This document shows positions 52,527 to 61,529 of a DNA stretch of 64,000 nucleotides, in pieces. This DNA comes from Microbacterium invictum (GTDB taxonomy: Bacteria > Actinomycetota > Actinomycetes > Actinomycetales > Microbacteriaceae). The translations under genes were made by a program, and so were the position numbers. The stretch's first letter is position 1; each line of letters begins with the position of its first letter. The notes beneath the pieces are model-generated. The model was not told the DNA's origin. It ran no database searches and saw only the letters and a list, made by a program, of their open reading frames with translations. The stretch spans positions 2,170,001 through 2,234,000 of the forward strand of contig NZ_JACIFH010000001.1 of the NCBI RefSeq assembly GCF_014197265.1, given 5' to 3'.

Positions 52527-53831
52527 TCAGTCGCCGGGTCCAGGGGTTGAACCGTACCCGGGTTGAGCGAGTTGCTCGAGTAGCTCGGCTGCCCGGGCGG
52601 CTCCGCCGAGCGACCGCAGTTGCACGCCGACGCGTGTTGCGGCGTCCCGGTATGACGGGTCTGTCGTGACGGTGTCGAGTCCGGCCGCGACCTGAGCCGT
52701 GGTGGGCGTGCCGGTCTTGAGGTTGACTGCTGCTCCGGTCCACGCGACGCGGGAGGCGATCTCAGGTTTGTCGAGGTCGCCTCCGGCGATCACGAGGGGG
52801 ATGTCGTGGGCGAGCATCGCGAGCGTCCCACCCCACCCTCCGTTCGTCACGGCTACATCCACCCGAGGAAGGAGTTCGCTGTACGGCAGGAACCCGGCGA
52901 CCCGCGTGTTGACGGGGACGGGGAACCCCAGGCCATCTTCTCCGGGGACGCCCGTCGTCACCACCACGAGAAGATCGTCACGGTCGGCCAATGCCGCGAG
53001 CGTGGGAACGATGAGGTCGGTCGGATCGATGTTCTGTGTCCCCTGCGTGACATGCACGACCCGTCGACCGTCCAGGTCACTCCTCCACCACGCCGGCAGC
53101 GCCAGCGACGCCGTCCGCGGCGTCCGGAGCTCGCCCACGAACTGGAGGAAGTCGGGCCTGTCGGTGCGCTCGAAGTCCAGCAGGGGGGATCCGCTCGCGA
53201 CAATTAGCTGTCGTGAGAAGGTGATCTGCTCCATCGTCAGCCCACGCGGAGGGAGGCCGATGGATTTCTCGGATCTCGCGATCGCCTTCGCAAGCGATCG
53301 GGCGAGGAGCGGCGCAATCGCGCGGAGGGTGGCATCCCTCGCCTTGGTGAACGGGTTCGTGCCGGGCCACAAGCCCAGTCCGGAGGGCGGGCCCTGTGTT
53401 CCGGCGAGATTGAGCGGGATGATCGAGATCGTCGCCCATGGGCCGCCGTTCTGCGCGGCGTACAGCGCAACGCCGATCGAGACGTCGTCGCCGGCGATCG
53501 CATCCCACGGTTCCCTGACCCACTCGTCCCGAAGATCTTCCACCTGCGCGGAAGAGGTGTTGATGAAGACATCTTCGACGTTGATGAGCAGCTGACCAAG
53601 ACCCTTCTTGCCCAGAAGCCGTGGGAACGTCGCGGCGAGGTCATTCTCATCGAAGTCGGGAGCGTGATGCCACGGCACGAGCCGGGCACCCGACGACTCC
53701 ACAGGCCCGCGAAACGCCGCGCCCGAATAGATCCGCACGTCATGTCCACGGGCGACGAGCGCAGCCGCAACCGCGCGAATGGGGTTGATGTGCCCCGTGA
53801 ACGGCATTGCCGAGAGCAGGAAGCGGGCCAT
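52527..53831 (-). CDS. UDP-sugar-dependent glycosyltransferase (GT1, MGT-like)
   Basis: A 434-residue GT-B enzyme of family 1. The N-terminus FLLSAMPFTGHINPIRAVAAALVARGHDVRIY is the classical acceptor-side motif. The donor site is in VAVTNGGWGGTLAMLAHDIPLVIAGGDLDKPEIASRV, where the usual His/Gln positions of the plant-type box are modified. Relatives glycosylate macrolides, flavonoids or sterols. The acceptor is unknown. It stands alone at the right side of the arsenic island. ATG at 53831. Confidence 0.9.
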   Translation of the reverse strand: MARFLLSAMPFTGHINPIRAVAAALVARGHDVRIYSGAAFRGPVESSGARLVPWHHAPDFDENDLAATFPRLLGKKGLGQLLINVEDVFINTSSAQVEDLRDEWVREPWDAIAGDDVSIGVALYAAQNGGPWATISIIPLNLAGTQGPPSGLGLWPGTNPFTKARDATLRAIAPLLARSLAKAIARSEKSIGLPPRGLTMEQITFSRQLIVASGSPLLDFERTDRPDFLQFVGELRTPRTASLALPAWWRSDLDGRRVVHVTQGTQNIDPTDLIVPTLAALADRDDLLVVVTTGVPGEDGLGFPVPVNTRVAGFLPYSELLPRVDVAVTNGGWGGTLAMLAHDIPLVIAGGDLDKPEIASRVAWTGAAVNLKTGTPTTAQVAAGLDTVTTDPSYRDAATRVGVQLRSLGGAARAAELLEQLAQPGYGSTPGPGD

Positions 53832-53881
53832 GCGACCCAGAATGCCCTGCGGACCACGATCCCGCGACCGAGAGTCGACAC

Positions 53882-53896
53882 AGTGTCAGCGCACAC
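53882..53896. repeat. 15-bp direct repeat, right copy
   Basis: AGTGTCAGCGCACAC, identical to 47579-47593 and in the same orientation, 51 bases upstream of the glycosyltransferase start. Fifteen identical bases at this distance are unlikely by chance in 64 kb. Confidence 0.6.
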
Positions 53897-54219
53897 GACT
53901 CCCGGACGCGGCCGGCGTTTGATCGAGCAGCGTCCACGCGCATCCGAACAGTTCCGTGCACTGCTTGCAAAGGGATCCCGTCGACCAAGCCGGCGCTCGC
54001 GATGGACCCGCTTCCGCGCCATGCACGGATAGGGATCCGCCCGCGCACAGCTACCCGGCTTCCGTACCCGCTCCGCCTGGAGAATTTCCGGCACCTACCG
54101 TGGGCGAACTACCCACGGTAAGTCGGGACGCAAAGCGGCGACCGGGCGCACGAGATCCCCGAGATTCCGCGCGTCTCGCGGTTCGTCAGCACCCCGCCGA
54201 CGCCTCGCGCCTGCGGTTA

Positions 54220-54272
54220 TGGGAAAGAATGGGAACGAGAAGGTCCTCGAAGTGTTCCCACTCCCTTTCCCA
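54220..54272. repeat. Imperfect inverted repeat near the tRNA fragment
   Basis: TGGGAAAG (54220-54227) with CTTTCCCA (54265-54272) and GGGAAC (54231-54236) with GTTCCC (54254-54259) form a two-part stem. It lies 47 bases from the tRNA-like end, where recombinase arm sites or a terminator could be expected. Confidence 0.55.
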
Positions 54273-54318
54273 GCGCAGATCAGCCCCACAAAAAGCAGGT
54301 CTGATCTGGTGAAACGTT

Positions 54319-54343
54319 GGCGGCAACGGTGGGATTTGAACCC
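54319..54343 (-). other. tRNA 3'-end fragment (candidate attachment site)
   Basis: On the minus strand the sequence reads GGTTCAAATCCCACC then GTTGCCGCCA: T-loop TTCAAAT, 3' side of the T-stem, a 7-base acceptor strand CGTTGCC, discriminator G and encoded CCA. No matching 5' half (GGCAACG), D-arm or anticodon arm precedes it, and the 5' side of the T-stem mismatches. It is what remains when an integrative element recombines into a tRNA 3' end. Confidence 0.6.
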
Positions 54344-54735
54344 TTACGGGACCGCATCACAGGGACTGCATGGAGTCACAGAACCCCATGAAATCAAGCA
54401 TCCGAGATCTCAAACGCTGCATCGGATCTCATCCGATTCACCTCGATTGTTCCCGCAGACGTTCCCTCCCCGCCGACGCCTCTCTTCGTTCGTCGCCCAT
54501 CTCGGGCCTGATGCTTTCGCACGGTGTCGAGACCGTCCTCCGAATGCTCGCGCCGCCGCTATGAGTGCGGCCTCGGCGACATTGCACGCTCCGAGCGACC
54601 CAGTCCTCGAACTGAGCGGCGGCACCTTCGGCCTCGTCTCTCACATCGACAGCCCCGCGCGCTCGATACCCGTGCGCTCATCAAACGGTGGATGAAGCAA
54701 AGTGCGGGACGCCGGCATCAACGCGGAGGAGTTGC

Positions 54736-56031
54736 TCAGGCAATACCGAGGGTGTCGCGGAGCGTGGTGCCTGGGTACTCGGTGCGGAAGATCCCTCGCC
54801 GCTGAAGTTCGGGCACGAGCTCCCGGCAGATGCGCGTGACGCCCTCGGGCATATATGGCGGGATGATGGTGAACCCGTCGCAGGCTGCGTTTCGGAACCA
54901 GTGCTCCATCTCGTCGGCGATCGTCGAGGCCGAGCCGATCAGGAACTGGTGCCCGGTCGCCTTCGCGCGGGTGCGCACCATCTCACGCAGGGTTGGGCGC
55001 TCCTCGACGATGATCCGGTGGATGTTCGGGTAGCGGCTCGCGTGGAGGTTCTTGCTCGACTCCGCCTCCTCAAGGGTGAGCAGACGTTCGACGGGAATGG
55101 GCGCGTCAGGATCGAGGTCGTCCAGCGGCACATCGAGCAGCAGCAGGCTGAGGTAGGCGATCCCGTCCTCGAGCTCGTAAAGTTCGGCGATCTCGTTCGC
55201 GATTTCCTGCGCCTCCGCATCCGTCGATCCGACGATCGGCACGACACCGGGAAGGATCCGCAACGCGGAGCCGTCCCGGCCGAACGTGTCCGCCCGGGCG
55301 CGCATGTCGGCCGCGAAACCGACGGCCTCGTCGAACTCGTTCTTCGCGGTGAAGATCACCTCGGCGTTGCGGGCGCCGTAGTCCACGCCCTCGGGCGACT
55401 GGCCGGCCTGCACGATCACGGGCCGCCCCTGCGGCGAGCGCGGCACCGTCATCGGACCGGCGACGCGGAAGTACGGACCGACGTGGTCGGCCGGGTGCAT
55501 TTTCGACGTGTCCGCCCACACGTTCGCCTCACGGTCGACGAGCACGGCGTCGGGCTCCCAGCCGTCCCACAGCGCGACGGCTGCGTCGAGCCAGTCCTGC
55601 GCGATCCGGTAGCGCTCGGCCTTGGCCGGGAGCTCGCGCGAGAAGTTCTCCTCGCCCTCCGTCGAGGTCACGATGTTGACCGCCGCCCGGCCGCGGGAGA
55701 GGAAGTCGATCTGTGTCAGCATCCGCGCCACGTTGTACGGCTCGGAGAAGGTGGTCGACACGGTGGCGACGAGTCCGATGTGCTCGGTCACCGCCGACAG
55801 CGCCCCGAGGGTCGTCAGCGGCTCGATCTGGATGAGGTCCGTGCCGTCGCGGCGGAGCTTGTCTGCCAGGAAGATCGCGTCGAAGCGCGCCGCCTCGACC
55901 TCGCGCGCGACCCCCGCGATGTAGTCGAGCGTCATGACGTCCTCGGCACGGCTGCTGGGGCGCCGCCAGCTGTAGTTGAGGCGGCCGAACGGGCTGTAGA
56001 AGAGGACCAGGCTCATCGTGTCGCGGGTCAT
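54736..56031 (-). CDS. LLM-class flavin monooxygenase (NtaA/SnaA/DszA type)
   Basis: A 431-residue FMNH2-dependent monooxygenase of the bacterial-luciferase-like group: MSLVLFYSPFGRLNYSWRRP, DAIFLADKLRRDG, LVATVSTTFSEPYNVARML, FLSRGRAAVNIVTS and GRPVIVQAGQSPEGVDYGAR are all family signatures. It needs a separate flavin reductase, not encoded in the window. Relatives attack sulfonates, chelators or organosulfur compounds. It is the last gene of the minus-strand locus with LacI and ABC genes. ATG at 56031; a GTG at 56049 is possible. Confidence 0.92.
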   Translation of the reverse strand: MTRDTMSLVLFYSPFGRLNYSWRRPSSRAEDVMTLDYIAGVAREVEAARFDAIFLADKLRRDGTDLIQIEPLTTLGALSAVTEHIGLVATVSTTFSEPYNVARMLTQIDFLSRGRAAVNIVTSTEGEENFSRELPAKAERYRIAQDWLDAAVALWDGWEPDAVLVDREANVWADTSKMHPADHVGPYFRVAGPMTVPRSPQGRPVIVQAGQSPEGVDYGARNAEVIFTAKNEFDEAVGFAADMRARADTFGRDGSALRILPGVVPIVGSTDAEAQEIANEIAELYELEDGIAYLSLLLLDVPLDDLDPDAPIPVERLLTLEEAESSKNLHASRYPNIHRIIVEERPTLREMVRTRAKATGHQFLIGSASTIADEMEHWFRNAACDGFTIIPPYMPEGVTRICRELVPELQRRGIFRTEYPGTTLRDTLGIA

Positions 56032-56107
56032 GTGACCAGCTTCACGCACCTCGCGCGGGCGGTCTTGAGCGGACGCGACCGCGACTGGCCATCCCGCGCC
56101 ACAGCGC

Positions 56108-57094
56108 TCAGGCGGAATCGCGCACGATCAGCCGCAGCAGATCGAGCGACTCGACCGACACCGGGTCGGACTCGAGCGCCTCGCCGTCGACGACCCGCAT
56201 CACGCGGTCGACGATCAGCTCGGTATACGCGTCGACGTTGATCTCCACGGTCGTCACGTTCATGCGGGCAATCGGGATGTTGTCGACGCCGATCACGGCG
56301 ATGTCGTGGCCCGGGCGGAGCCCGCGGGACTGCATCGCCGACATCAGCATGAGCGCCATCTCGTCGTTGTGCGCGCAGATCGCCGTGACGGCGGAGTCGC
56401 CGCCGAGCCAGTCGTCCAGCGCGCGATTGGCGCCGTCCACGTCGCCCGGCACGAGCGAGTGCCGCCGGAGGGGAGGGAGGGAGAGTCCGGCGGTCGCCTG
56501 CACCGCGCCGGCGTAGCGCTCCTGCGCCACGAGCGCCACGCGCGGATTGTCCACGGCCGCGTAGCCAATGTGACGGTGCCCGCGGGAGTGCAGGTACTCG
56601 ATCTGGATCGCACCGGCGCGCTCGTGCGGGAAGATCCCGTGCACACCCAGCAGCCGCACCGGGGAGTGCTCGGGGAGGGTCGGAGGCGTGAGGCCTCCCA
56701 TCGACACCACGAGGTCCGGCGAGATCATGCCCCACAGTTCGGAGATCGAGTGCTGGTCCTCTTCGAACCGGTGGACGACGAGCACGAACCCGCGGGCGGC
56801 GAGCGCGCGGTCGAGCTCTTCGATGAGGCGGTCGGCCACGTAGCCGATCGTGTAGTCGCGCACCAGCGCGAGGACGACGTTGCTGCGACCGGTGCGCAGC
56901 GAACGTGCCGGCCCGTTCGGGATGTGGCCGAGCCGGTGCGCCGTCTCGAGCACGAGATCGCGGGTCGCCTGCGAGATCGCGCGGCCCGGGACGTCGTTCA
57001 GGACGTAGCTGACGGTGGCGCGCGACACGCCCGACGCCTTCGCCACGTCGGCCGTGGTGACGCGTTTGACCGGCGTGGTCTCTGCTGCCGTCAT
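56108..57094 (-). CDS. LacI-family transcriptional regulator
   Basis: A 328-residue LacI repressor. The helix-turn-helix is VTTADVAKASGVSRATVSYVLND (about 12-34), with hinge around PARSLRTGRSN. The ligand domain has GHRHIGYAAVDNPR and DIAVIGVDNIPIARMNVTTV. The ATG at 57094 has a strong AGGAGG. It lies 100 bases downstream of the binding-protein gene and probably controls the ABC locus. The ligand is unknown. Confidence 0.93.
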   Translation of the reverse strand: MTAAETTPVKRVTTADVAKASGVSRATVSYVLNDVPGRAISQATRDLVLETAHRLGHIPNGPARSLRTGRSNVVLALVRDYTIGYVADRLIEELDRALAARGFVLVVHRFEEDQHSISELWGMISPDLVVSMGGLTPPTLPEHSPVRLLGVHGIFPHERAGAIQIEYLHSRGHRHIGYAAVDNPRVALVAQERYAGAVQATAGLSLPPLRRHSLVPGDVDGANRALDDWLGGDSAVTAICAHNDEMALMLMSAMQSRGLRPGHDIAVIGVDNIPIARMNVTTVEINVDAYTELIVDRVMRVVDGEALESDPVSVESLDLLRLIVRDSA

Positions 57095-57194
57095 GCTTCC
57101 TCCTAGATAGATTCTGGCCCAGCCTGCCCGCTCCGTGCAGGAGCGACCAGCGGGGGCGAAGACGTCGTCTCCACCCCCGCTGTCGGCGGACGGG

Positions 57195-58475
57195 TCAGCG
57201 TGTGTACTCGGAGTCCATTCCCTCGAGCGCCTCCTCAGCGGTGGTGTCACCGGTGAGCATGCCCTGGAGGCCGGAGAACATCGCCTGCTCGATGCGGGCG
57301 TTGGGCCAGTACTGGTTCAGGAAGTGCACGGTGCGCTCCTGCTCGATGTAGTCCGTGATGAGCGTCAGTGCGTCGGGACCCGGGTCGATGTCGGGGTTCT
57401 GCAGCGCCGCCACGGGGCCCTTCATCGCCTGAACGTAGGCTTGGGCGCCCTCGGTCGATCCCAGGAAGTCGACGAACTCCAGCGCCATCTCCTTGTTCTT
57501 CGCGTTGGTGTTCACTCCCGCACCGCCCGAGCTGGCGGCCGCGAGGATGCCGGTCTCGGCGTCGTCCCCGCCCGAGAACGGCGCGAAGGTGATCTGGTCG
57601 TCGCCGACCAGGGTGCGCAGGGCCGACAGCTGCAGCGCGCTGGGCATGGTGCCGATCGCCGAGCCGTCGGCGACCATCGCCAGCATGCCGTCATTGTTGA
57701 CACCGGTCGCGTCGGAGTTGAAGCATCCGGCGTCGATCATCTGCTGGTACTTGTCGAACGCCTCGACGTACCCGGGCTCCTCGGAGAAGCTGGTGTCGCC
57801 GGCGGCGATCTGCTCGTCGAAGTCGGGGTTCTCGCCGTACACCGTGGTCGGCGCGATCGAGTAGAGCGCGTTCTGCACGTTGTTCAGGGTCGCGCCGCCG
57901 ACGGCGTACGCCACCTTGCCGGCATCGATGGCCGCCTCGCAGAACGGGATGACATCGGGCCAGGCTCCCGGCGGGGTCAGACCGGTCTCGTCGAGGGTGG
58001 ACTGGTTGTACATCGCGCCGAACGCGTTGACCAGGTTGCCCATGAGATAGACGTCGCCGTCGTAGCTGAGCTGGTCCTCGATGAACTGGGGGTAGTCGTC
58101 GGCCCACTCGCGGTCGGTCAGCGGCTCGAGGAATCCGCCCGGCGCGATCTGCAGCAGCGCGCCGGGGTTGCCGTCGGCCGGCCAGATGTACATGACGTCG
58201 GCGGCACTGCCCGCGGCGAGCTGCGTGCGCAGCGTGGCCTGGTACTGCTCGGTGTCGGCGATCGTGACCACGATCTCGGCGTCCGGGTTCTGCTCCTTGT
58301 AGGCCGCCACGACGGCGTCGATGCCGGCCTTCTCCGAGCCCTTCCACGAGATCGTGAGGAGGTTGCTTCCCGCACCGGATACGCCGAGGTCGCTCGATCC
58401 GCTGCAACCAGCGAGAACGAGGGCGGCCGCGGCACCGGCCGCAAGGACGGCAGGCATTCTCTTCGAGAGCTTCAT
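57195..58475 (-). CDS. ABC transporter sugar-binding lipoprotein
   Basis: A 426-residue extracellular binding protein, family 1. Signal peptide with lipobox LVLAGC (Cys at about residue 24), then a Ser/Gly tether. LLTISWKGSEKAGIDAVVAAYKEQNP and VMYIWPADGNPG fit CUT1 sugar-binding proteins. It comes after the two permeases, which is less usual, since binding proteins normally lead the operon. ATG at 58475; the preceding GTG is an alternative. The ligand is unknown. Confidence 0.93.
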   Translation of the reverse strand: MKLSKRMPAVLAAGAAAALVLAGCSGSSDLGVSGAGSNLLTISWKGSEKAGIDAVVAAYKEQNPDAEIVVTIADTEQYQATLRTQLAAGSAADVMYIWPADGNPGALLQIAPGGFLEPLTDREWADDYPQFIEDQLSYDGDVYLMGNLVNAFGAMYNQSTLDETGLTPPGAWPDVIPFCEAAIDAGKVAYAVGGATLNNVQNALYSIAPTTVYGENPDFDEQIAAGDTSFSEEPGYVEAFDKYQQMIDAGCFNSDATGVNNDGMLAMVADGSAIGTMPSALQLSALRTLVGDDQITFAPFSGGDDAETGILAAASSGGAGVNTNAKNKEMALEFVDFLGSTEGAQAYVQAMKGPVAALQNPDIDPGPDALTLITDYIEQERTVHFLNQYWPNARIEQAMFSGLQGMLTGDTTAEEALEGMDSEYTR

Positions 58476-58532
58476 CACTGTCGATTACCTTTCATTGCTG
58501 TGTGGCGTCCGGGGTTCCGGACGTCCTCGCGC

Positions 58533-59354
58533 TCAGCCTTTGACGCCGCTGGCCAGCCCCTTGATGAGCGACTTCTGGAGGAAGAAGAATGCGATCAGCA
58601 CCGGGATCACGCCGATGATGAGCGCGGAGAAGATCACGCCCCACTGGGAGGTGAACTCGCCGACGAAGCTGTAGACAGCGACCGGCACCGTGCGGTTGTT
58701 CGTCCCGCTGAGGTAGAGCAGCGGCTGGAGGAAGTCGTTCCAGATGAACAGTCCGTTGAGGATCACGACCGTGCCCGTGACCGGACGCAGCAGCGGGAAG
58801 ACGACCCGGGTGAACGCCTGGAACCGGTTGGCTCCGTCGATCGAGGCTGCCTCCTCGTAGTCGAGCGGGATCTGCCGCAGGAACTGCACGTAGAGGAACA
58901 GCGAGAACGGGACGCGCAGGCCGACGTAGATGATGATGAGCGGCAGGACGCCGCCGAGCAGTCCGAGCTGGCGCATCGTCGAGTACAGCGGGATCAGTCC
59001 GAGCTGGAAGGGCAGCAGCAGGCCGATCATGAAAAACGTGAACGCCGCCGCCGACCACCGCGCCGTGATGCGGGCGAGCGGATAGGCCGCGAGCGACGAG
59101 ATCGCCACGATCAGCAGGACGCTGACGACGGTGACCAGGATGCTGTTGACGATCGCCATCCCGAGGCCGGACGCGTTCCATGCCTCGACGAAGTTGGCGA
59201 AGGTGGGGTCTTGGGTGGGCGCGATCGGTGACGACGCGTCCGAGGCCGGGCGGATGGCGATGTTGATCAGGATGTAGATCGGGAACAGGAAGATGAGCCC
59301 GGCGATCAGCATCCCGACTTCGCCGGTGCCGGTACGCCACGTGTAGCGGTTCAC
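58533..59354 (-). CDS. ABC sugar transporter permease (MalG/CUT1 type)
   Basis: A 273-residue permease with six helices; EAA loop LDYEEAASIDGANRFQAFTRV. Start GTG at 59354 overlaps the stop of the previous permease (GTGA), so the two are coupled. It lies 57 bases before the binding-protein gene. No ATPase gene in the locus, as in the first importer, so a shared MsiK-type ATPase elsewhere is likely. Confidence 0.93.
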   Translation of the reverse strand: MNRYTWRTGTGEVGMLIAGLIFLFPIYILINIAIRPASDASSPIAPTQDPTFANFVEAWNASGLGMAIVNSILVTVVSVLLIVAISSLAAYPLARITARWSAAAFTFFMIGLLLPFQLGLIPLYSTMRQLGLLGGVLPLIIIYVGLRVPFSLFLYVQFLRQIPLDYEEAASIDGANRFQAFTRVVFPLLRPVTGTVVILNGLFIWNDFLQPLLYLSGTNNRTVPVAVYSFVGEFTSQWGVIFSALIIGVIPVLIAFFFLQKSLIKGLASGVKG

Positions 59355-60304
59355 GCGTTCTTCCCCGATCGGTTGAGCAGGCGGTACTGCACGATGGCCA
59401 GCGCGGCGACGAAGAGCGACAGCACCACGGCGATCGCCGCGCTGTAACTGAACTCGCCGTACTGGAAGGCGTTGCGGTAGACGAGCGTCGACAGCGTCTC
59501 GGTCGACTGCGCCGGTCCGCCCTGGGTGGTGACCCAGATCTGGTCGAAGGCCATGAGGCCCCGGATCAGCGCGAGCATCAGGTTCACCGTGATGGCCGGC
59601 GCGAGCAGCGGGCGGACGACGTACCAGAAGCGCTTAAAGGCTCCTGCCCCGTCGAGCGCGGCCGCCTCGAGCTGCTCCTGGGGAACTCCTTGGAGCCCGG
59701 CGAGGTAGATCACCATCGCGTAGCCCGAGAACTGCCAGATCATGATGACCGAGATCGCGCCGAGGGCGAGGTCGGGGTCGCCGAGCCAGTTCTGCGCGAG
59801 CTCCCCGAGTCCGATCGCCTCGAGCACCTGATTGATCGGTCCGCTCGGCGTGTAGATGAACTGCCACAGGAAGGCGACGACGACCGACAGCACGACGACC
59901 GGCGCGAAGAACACGAGACGGAGGGCGTTGCGGCTCTTGATCCGCGTGTTGAGCGCGAGGGCGAGCGCGAGTCCGATCACGTTCTCGAAGATCGTGACGA
60001 CGACCGCGAGCGTGAGCGTGTTGACGACGGCGCCGACGGCTGCCTTGTCATTGATCAGCCGGACGTAGTTGTCGAAGCCGACCCAGCTCCAGTCGGGGTT
60101 CAGCCCGTTCCAGTCCGTGAAGGAGAACGTGATGCCCTGTACGGAGGGGATGATCACGACGAAGAGGTACGGGATCAGGGCCGGGAGGGCGAACAACCAG
60201 ATCGTGTTGAAGCGGCGCCCGCGGCGCTGCGCGTTCGCCGAGCCGGCCTCGTCGTAGACGACGCCGTCATGCTCGGTGCGTGGCGCATGAGCGGTGGTGG
60301 TCAT
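59351..60304 (-). CDS. ABC sugar transporter permease (MalF/CUT1 type)
   Basis: A 317-residue permease. A 30-residue cytoplasmic N-terminus is followed by six helices. SWVGFDNYVRLINDK and the EAA loop QEQLEAAALDGAGAFKRFWYV identify the MalF type. ATG at 60304 behind CGGAGAATCCC. It is the first transport gene of the second importer, 103 bases after the hydroxyacid dehydrogenase gene. Confidence 0.93.
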   Translation of the reverse strand: MTTTAHAPRTEHDGVVYDEAGSANAQRRGRRFNTIWLFALPALIPYLFVVIIPSVQGITFSFTDWNGLNPDWSWVGFDNYVRLINDKAAVGAVVNTLTLAVVVTIFENVIGLALALALNTRIKSRNALRLVFFAPVVVLSVVVAFLWQFIYTPSGPINQVLEAIGLGELAQNWLGDPDLALGAISVIMIWQFSGYAMVIYLAGLQGVPQEQLEAAALDGAGAFKRFWYVVRPLLAPAITVNLMLALIRGLMAFDQIWVTTQGGPAQSTETLSTLVYRNAFQYGEFSYSAAIAVVLSLFVAALAIVQYRLLNRSGKNA

Positions 60305-60407
60305 GGGATTCTCCGGTGATTCCTTGTCCTGGCTATCCACTGTGCGCCCCTGCCTGCGATGGGTGTTGACGTGTGGGGACGCCGTATTGCGCGTGGGGGA
60401 CGCGTGG

Positions 60408-61457
60408 TCAGTAGAACTCGACGGTGTTGACGACGTTCCGCAGCGGGAGCCCGTCCAGAAGCCGTGTCGCGTTCTCGGCGAAGAGCTCCGCGATGAGGCG
60501 ATCCTCTTCGACCGTGATCGCTGCGCCGTGCGGGCTGATGATGACATTGTCCATCGCCCACAGGGGGCTTGTCTGCGGCAACGGCTCCACCTCGAACACA
60601 TCCAGTGCGGCGAATCCGATCGTGCCGTCGACGAGCGCATCCACGAGCGCGGACTCGTCGACTGTGGAGCCCCGTCCGACGTTCACCAACGTGACGCCGG
60701 GCTTCATCGCCGCGAACGCCGCGCGGTCGAACATGTGCTGCGTCAGGTCGGTCCCGGGGAGGGCGAGGACGACGGCGTCGACCGTGCCGAGCACCTCGGC
60801 GAGGCGGTCGAGCGTCACGACTTCCGATGCGCCCGGGACCTCGACGATGCGGCGGTGGACGCCGATCACGGTGGCGCCGACCGCGGCGAGCTTCGCCGTC
60901 ACCGCGCGCCCGATGCTGCCGAGGCCGACGACGGCGATCCGCTGGCGGCTCACCCAGCCGAGCGTCCAGCGCAGCTCCCACTCGTGGCGGCGCTGAGCGC
61001 GCTGAAGCCGGTCGAGGTCCTTCGCGCCGGCGAAGACGCCGAGGAGCGCGAACTCCGCGAGCGGGTCCGCGTGGACCCCCGCCGAGGTGGTGAACACGAC
61101 TCGCTGGAGGACCTCGGGGGACAGCTCCGCCTCTTTGACGTGGGCGCCGCCGCCTGCCCGTGACGTGTGGACCCAGCGCAGCCCGGGGTTGGCCTCGGCG
61201 GTCCGCCGGAGCGCGGCAGCACTCTCGTCGGGCAGGCCGTACAGCGCGTCGGCGCTGTCGACGATCGCCTCGAAGGCCGCCTGCTGCGCGGCGGTGCGGA
61301 CGAAGGCGGGATCGCCCCCGTGGTCGCCGGGGTACCGCGACGGGGGCATGAGGGACTGGTCGCGCACGACCTCGACCCGCGGTTCGATCGTTTCAATGAG
61401 CTCGCAGAGCTCTTCGCTGAGAACCGTGGCGGCGGCGACCCGGAGTTGTTTCGACAT
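60408..61457 (-). CDS. D-2-hydroxyacid dehydrogenase (NAD-dependent)
   Basis: A 349-residue D-isomer-specific dehydrogenase. The NAD motif is VVGLGSIGRAVTAKL (177-191); catalytic residues are R262 (VGRGSTVDE), E291 (FEVEPLP) and H310 (SPHGAA). Relatives reduce or oxidise glycerate, glyoxylate, phosphonate or sugar-derived acids. ATG at 61457 has a weak ribosome binding site. Its place before a sugar importer suggests a role in catabolism of the imported compound. Confidence 0.92.
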   Translation of the reverse strand: MSKQLRVAAATVLSEELCELIETIEPRVEVVRDQSLMPPSRYPGDHGGDPAFVRTAAQQAAFEAIVDSADALYGLPDESAAALRRTAEANPGLRWVHTSRAGGGAHVKEAELSPEVLQRVVFTTSAGVHADPLAEFALLGVFAGAKDLDRLQRAQRRHEWELRWTLGWVSRQRIAVVGLGSIGRAVTAKLAAVGATVIGVHRRIVEVPGASEVVTLDRLAEVLGTVDAVVLALPGTDLTQHMFDRAAFAAMKPGVTLVNVGRGSTVDESALVDALVDGTIGFAALDVFEVEPLPQTSPLWAMDNVIISPHGAAITVEEDRLIAELFAENATRLLDGLPLRNVVNTVEFY

Positions 61458-61529
61458 CGTTTCAAGCCTAAGTACCCGATCCGGACCCGGCTTGCGCTTG
61501 TCCGCCAAGCGAAGCGACGTCCGCGCCAG

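Larger units (their letters stand above)
53832..54735. other. Long non-coding stretch at the island edge
   Basis: 904 bases with no supportable gene. It contains the right 15-bp repeat (53882-53896), a perfect 9-bp hairpin TACCGTGGG/CCCACGGTA (54096-54104, 54112-54120), a longer imperfect hairpin at 54220-54272 and a tRNA 3' fragment at 54319-54343. Open frames in this stretch have composition unlike the coding genes. It is likely the remains of an attachment region. Confidence 0.6.

Noticed and set aside
52333..52566. Small plus-strand open frame downstream of arsR.
   Set aside because: It has no ribosome binding site, no recognisable domain, and its end lies antisense within the glycosyltransferase gene.
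54319..54420. A complete tRNA gene on the minus strand.
   Set aside because: Only the T-loop to CCA part fits. No D-arm, anticodon arm or 5' acceptor strand complementary to CGTTGCC precedes it.
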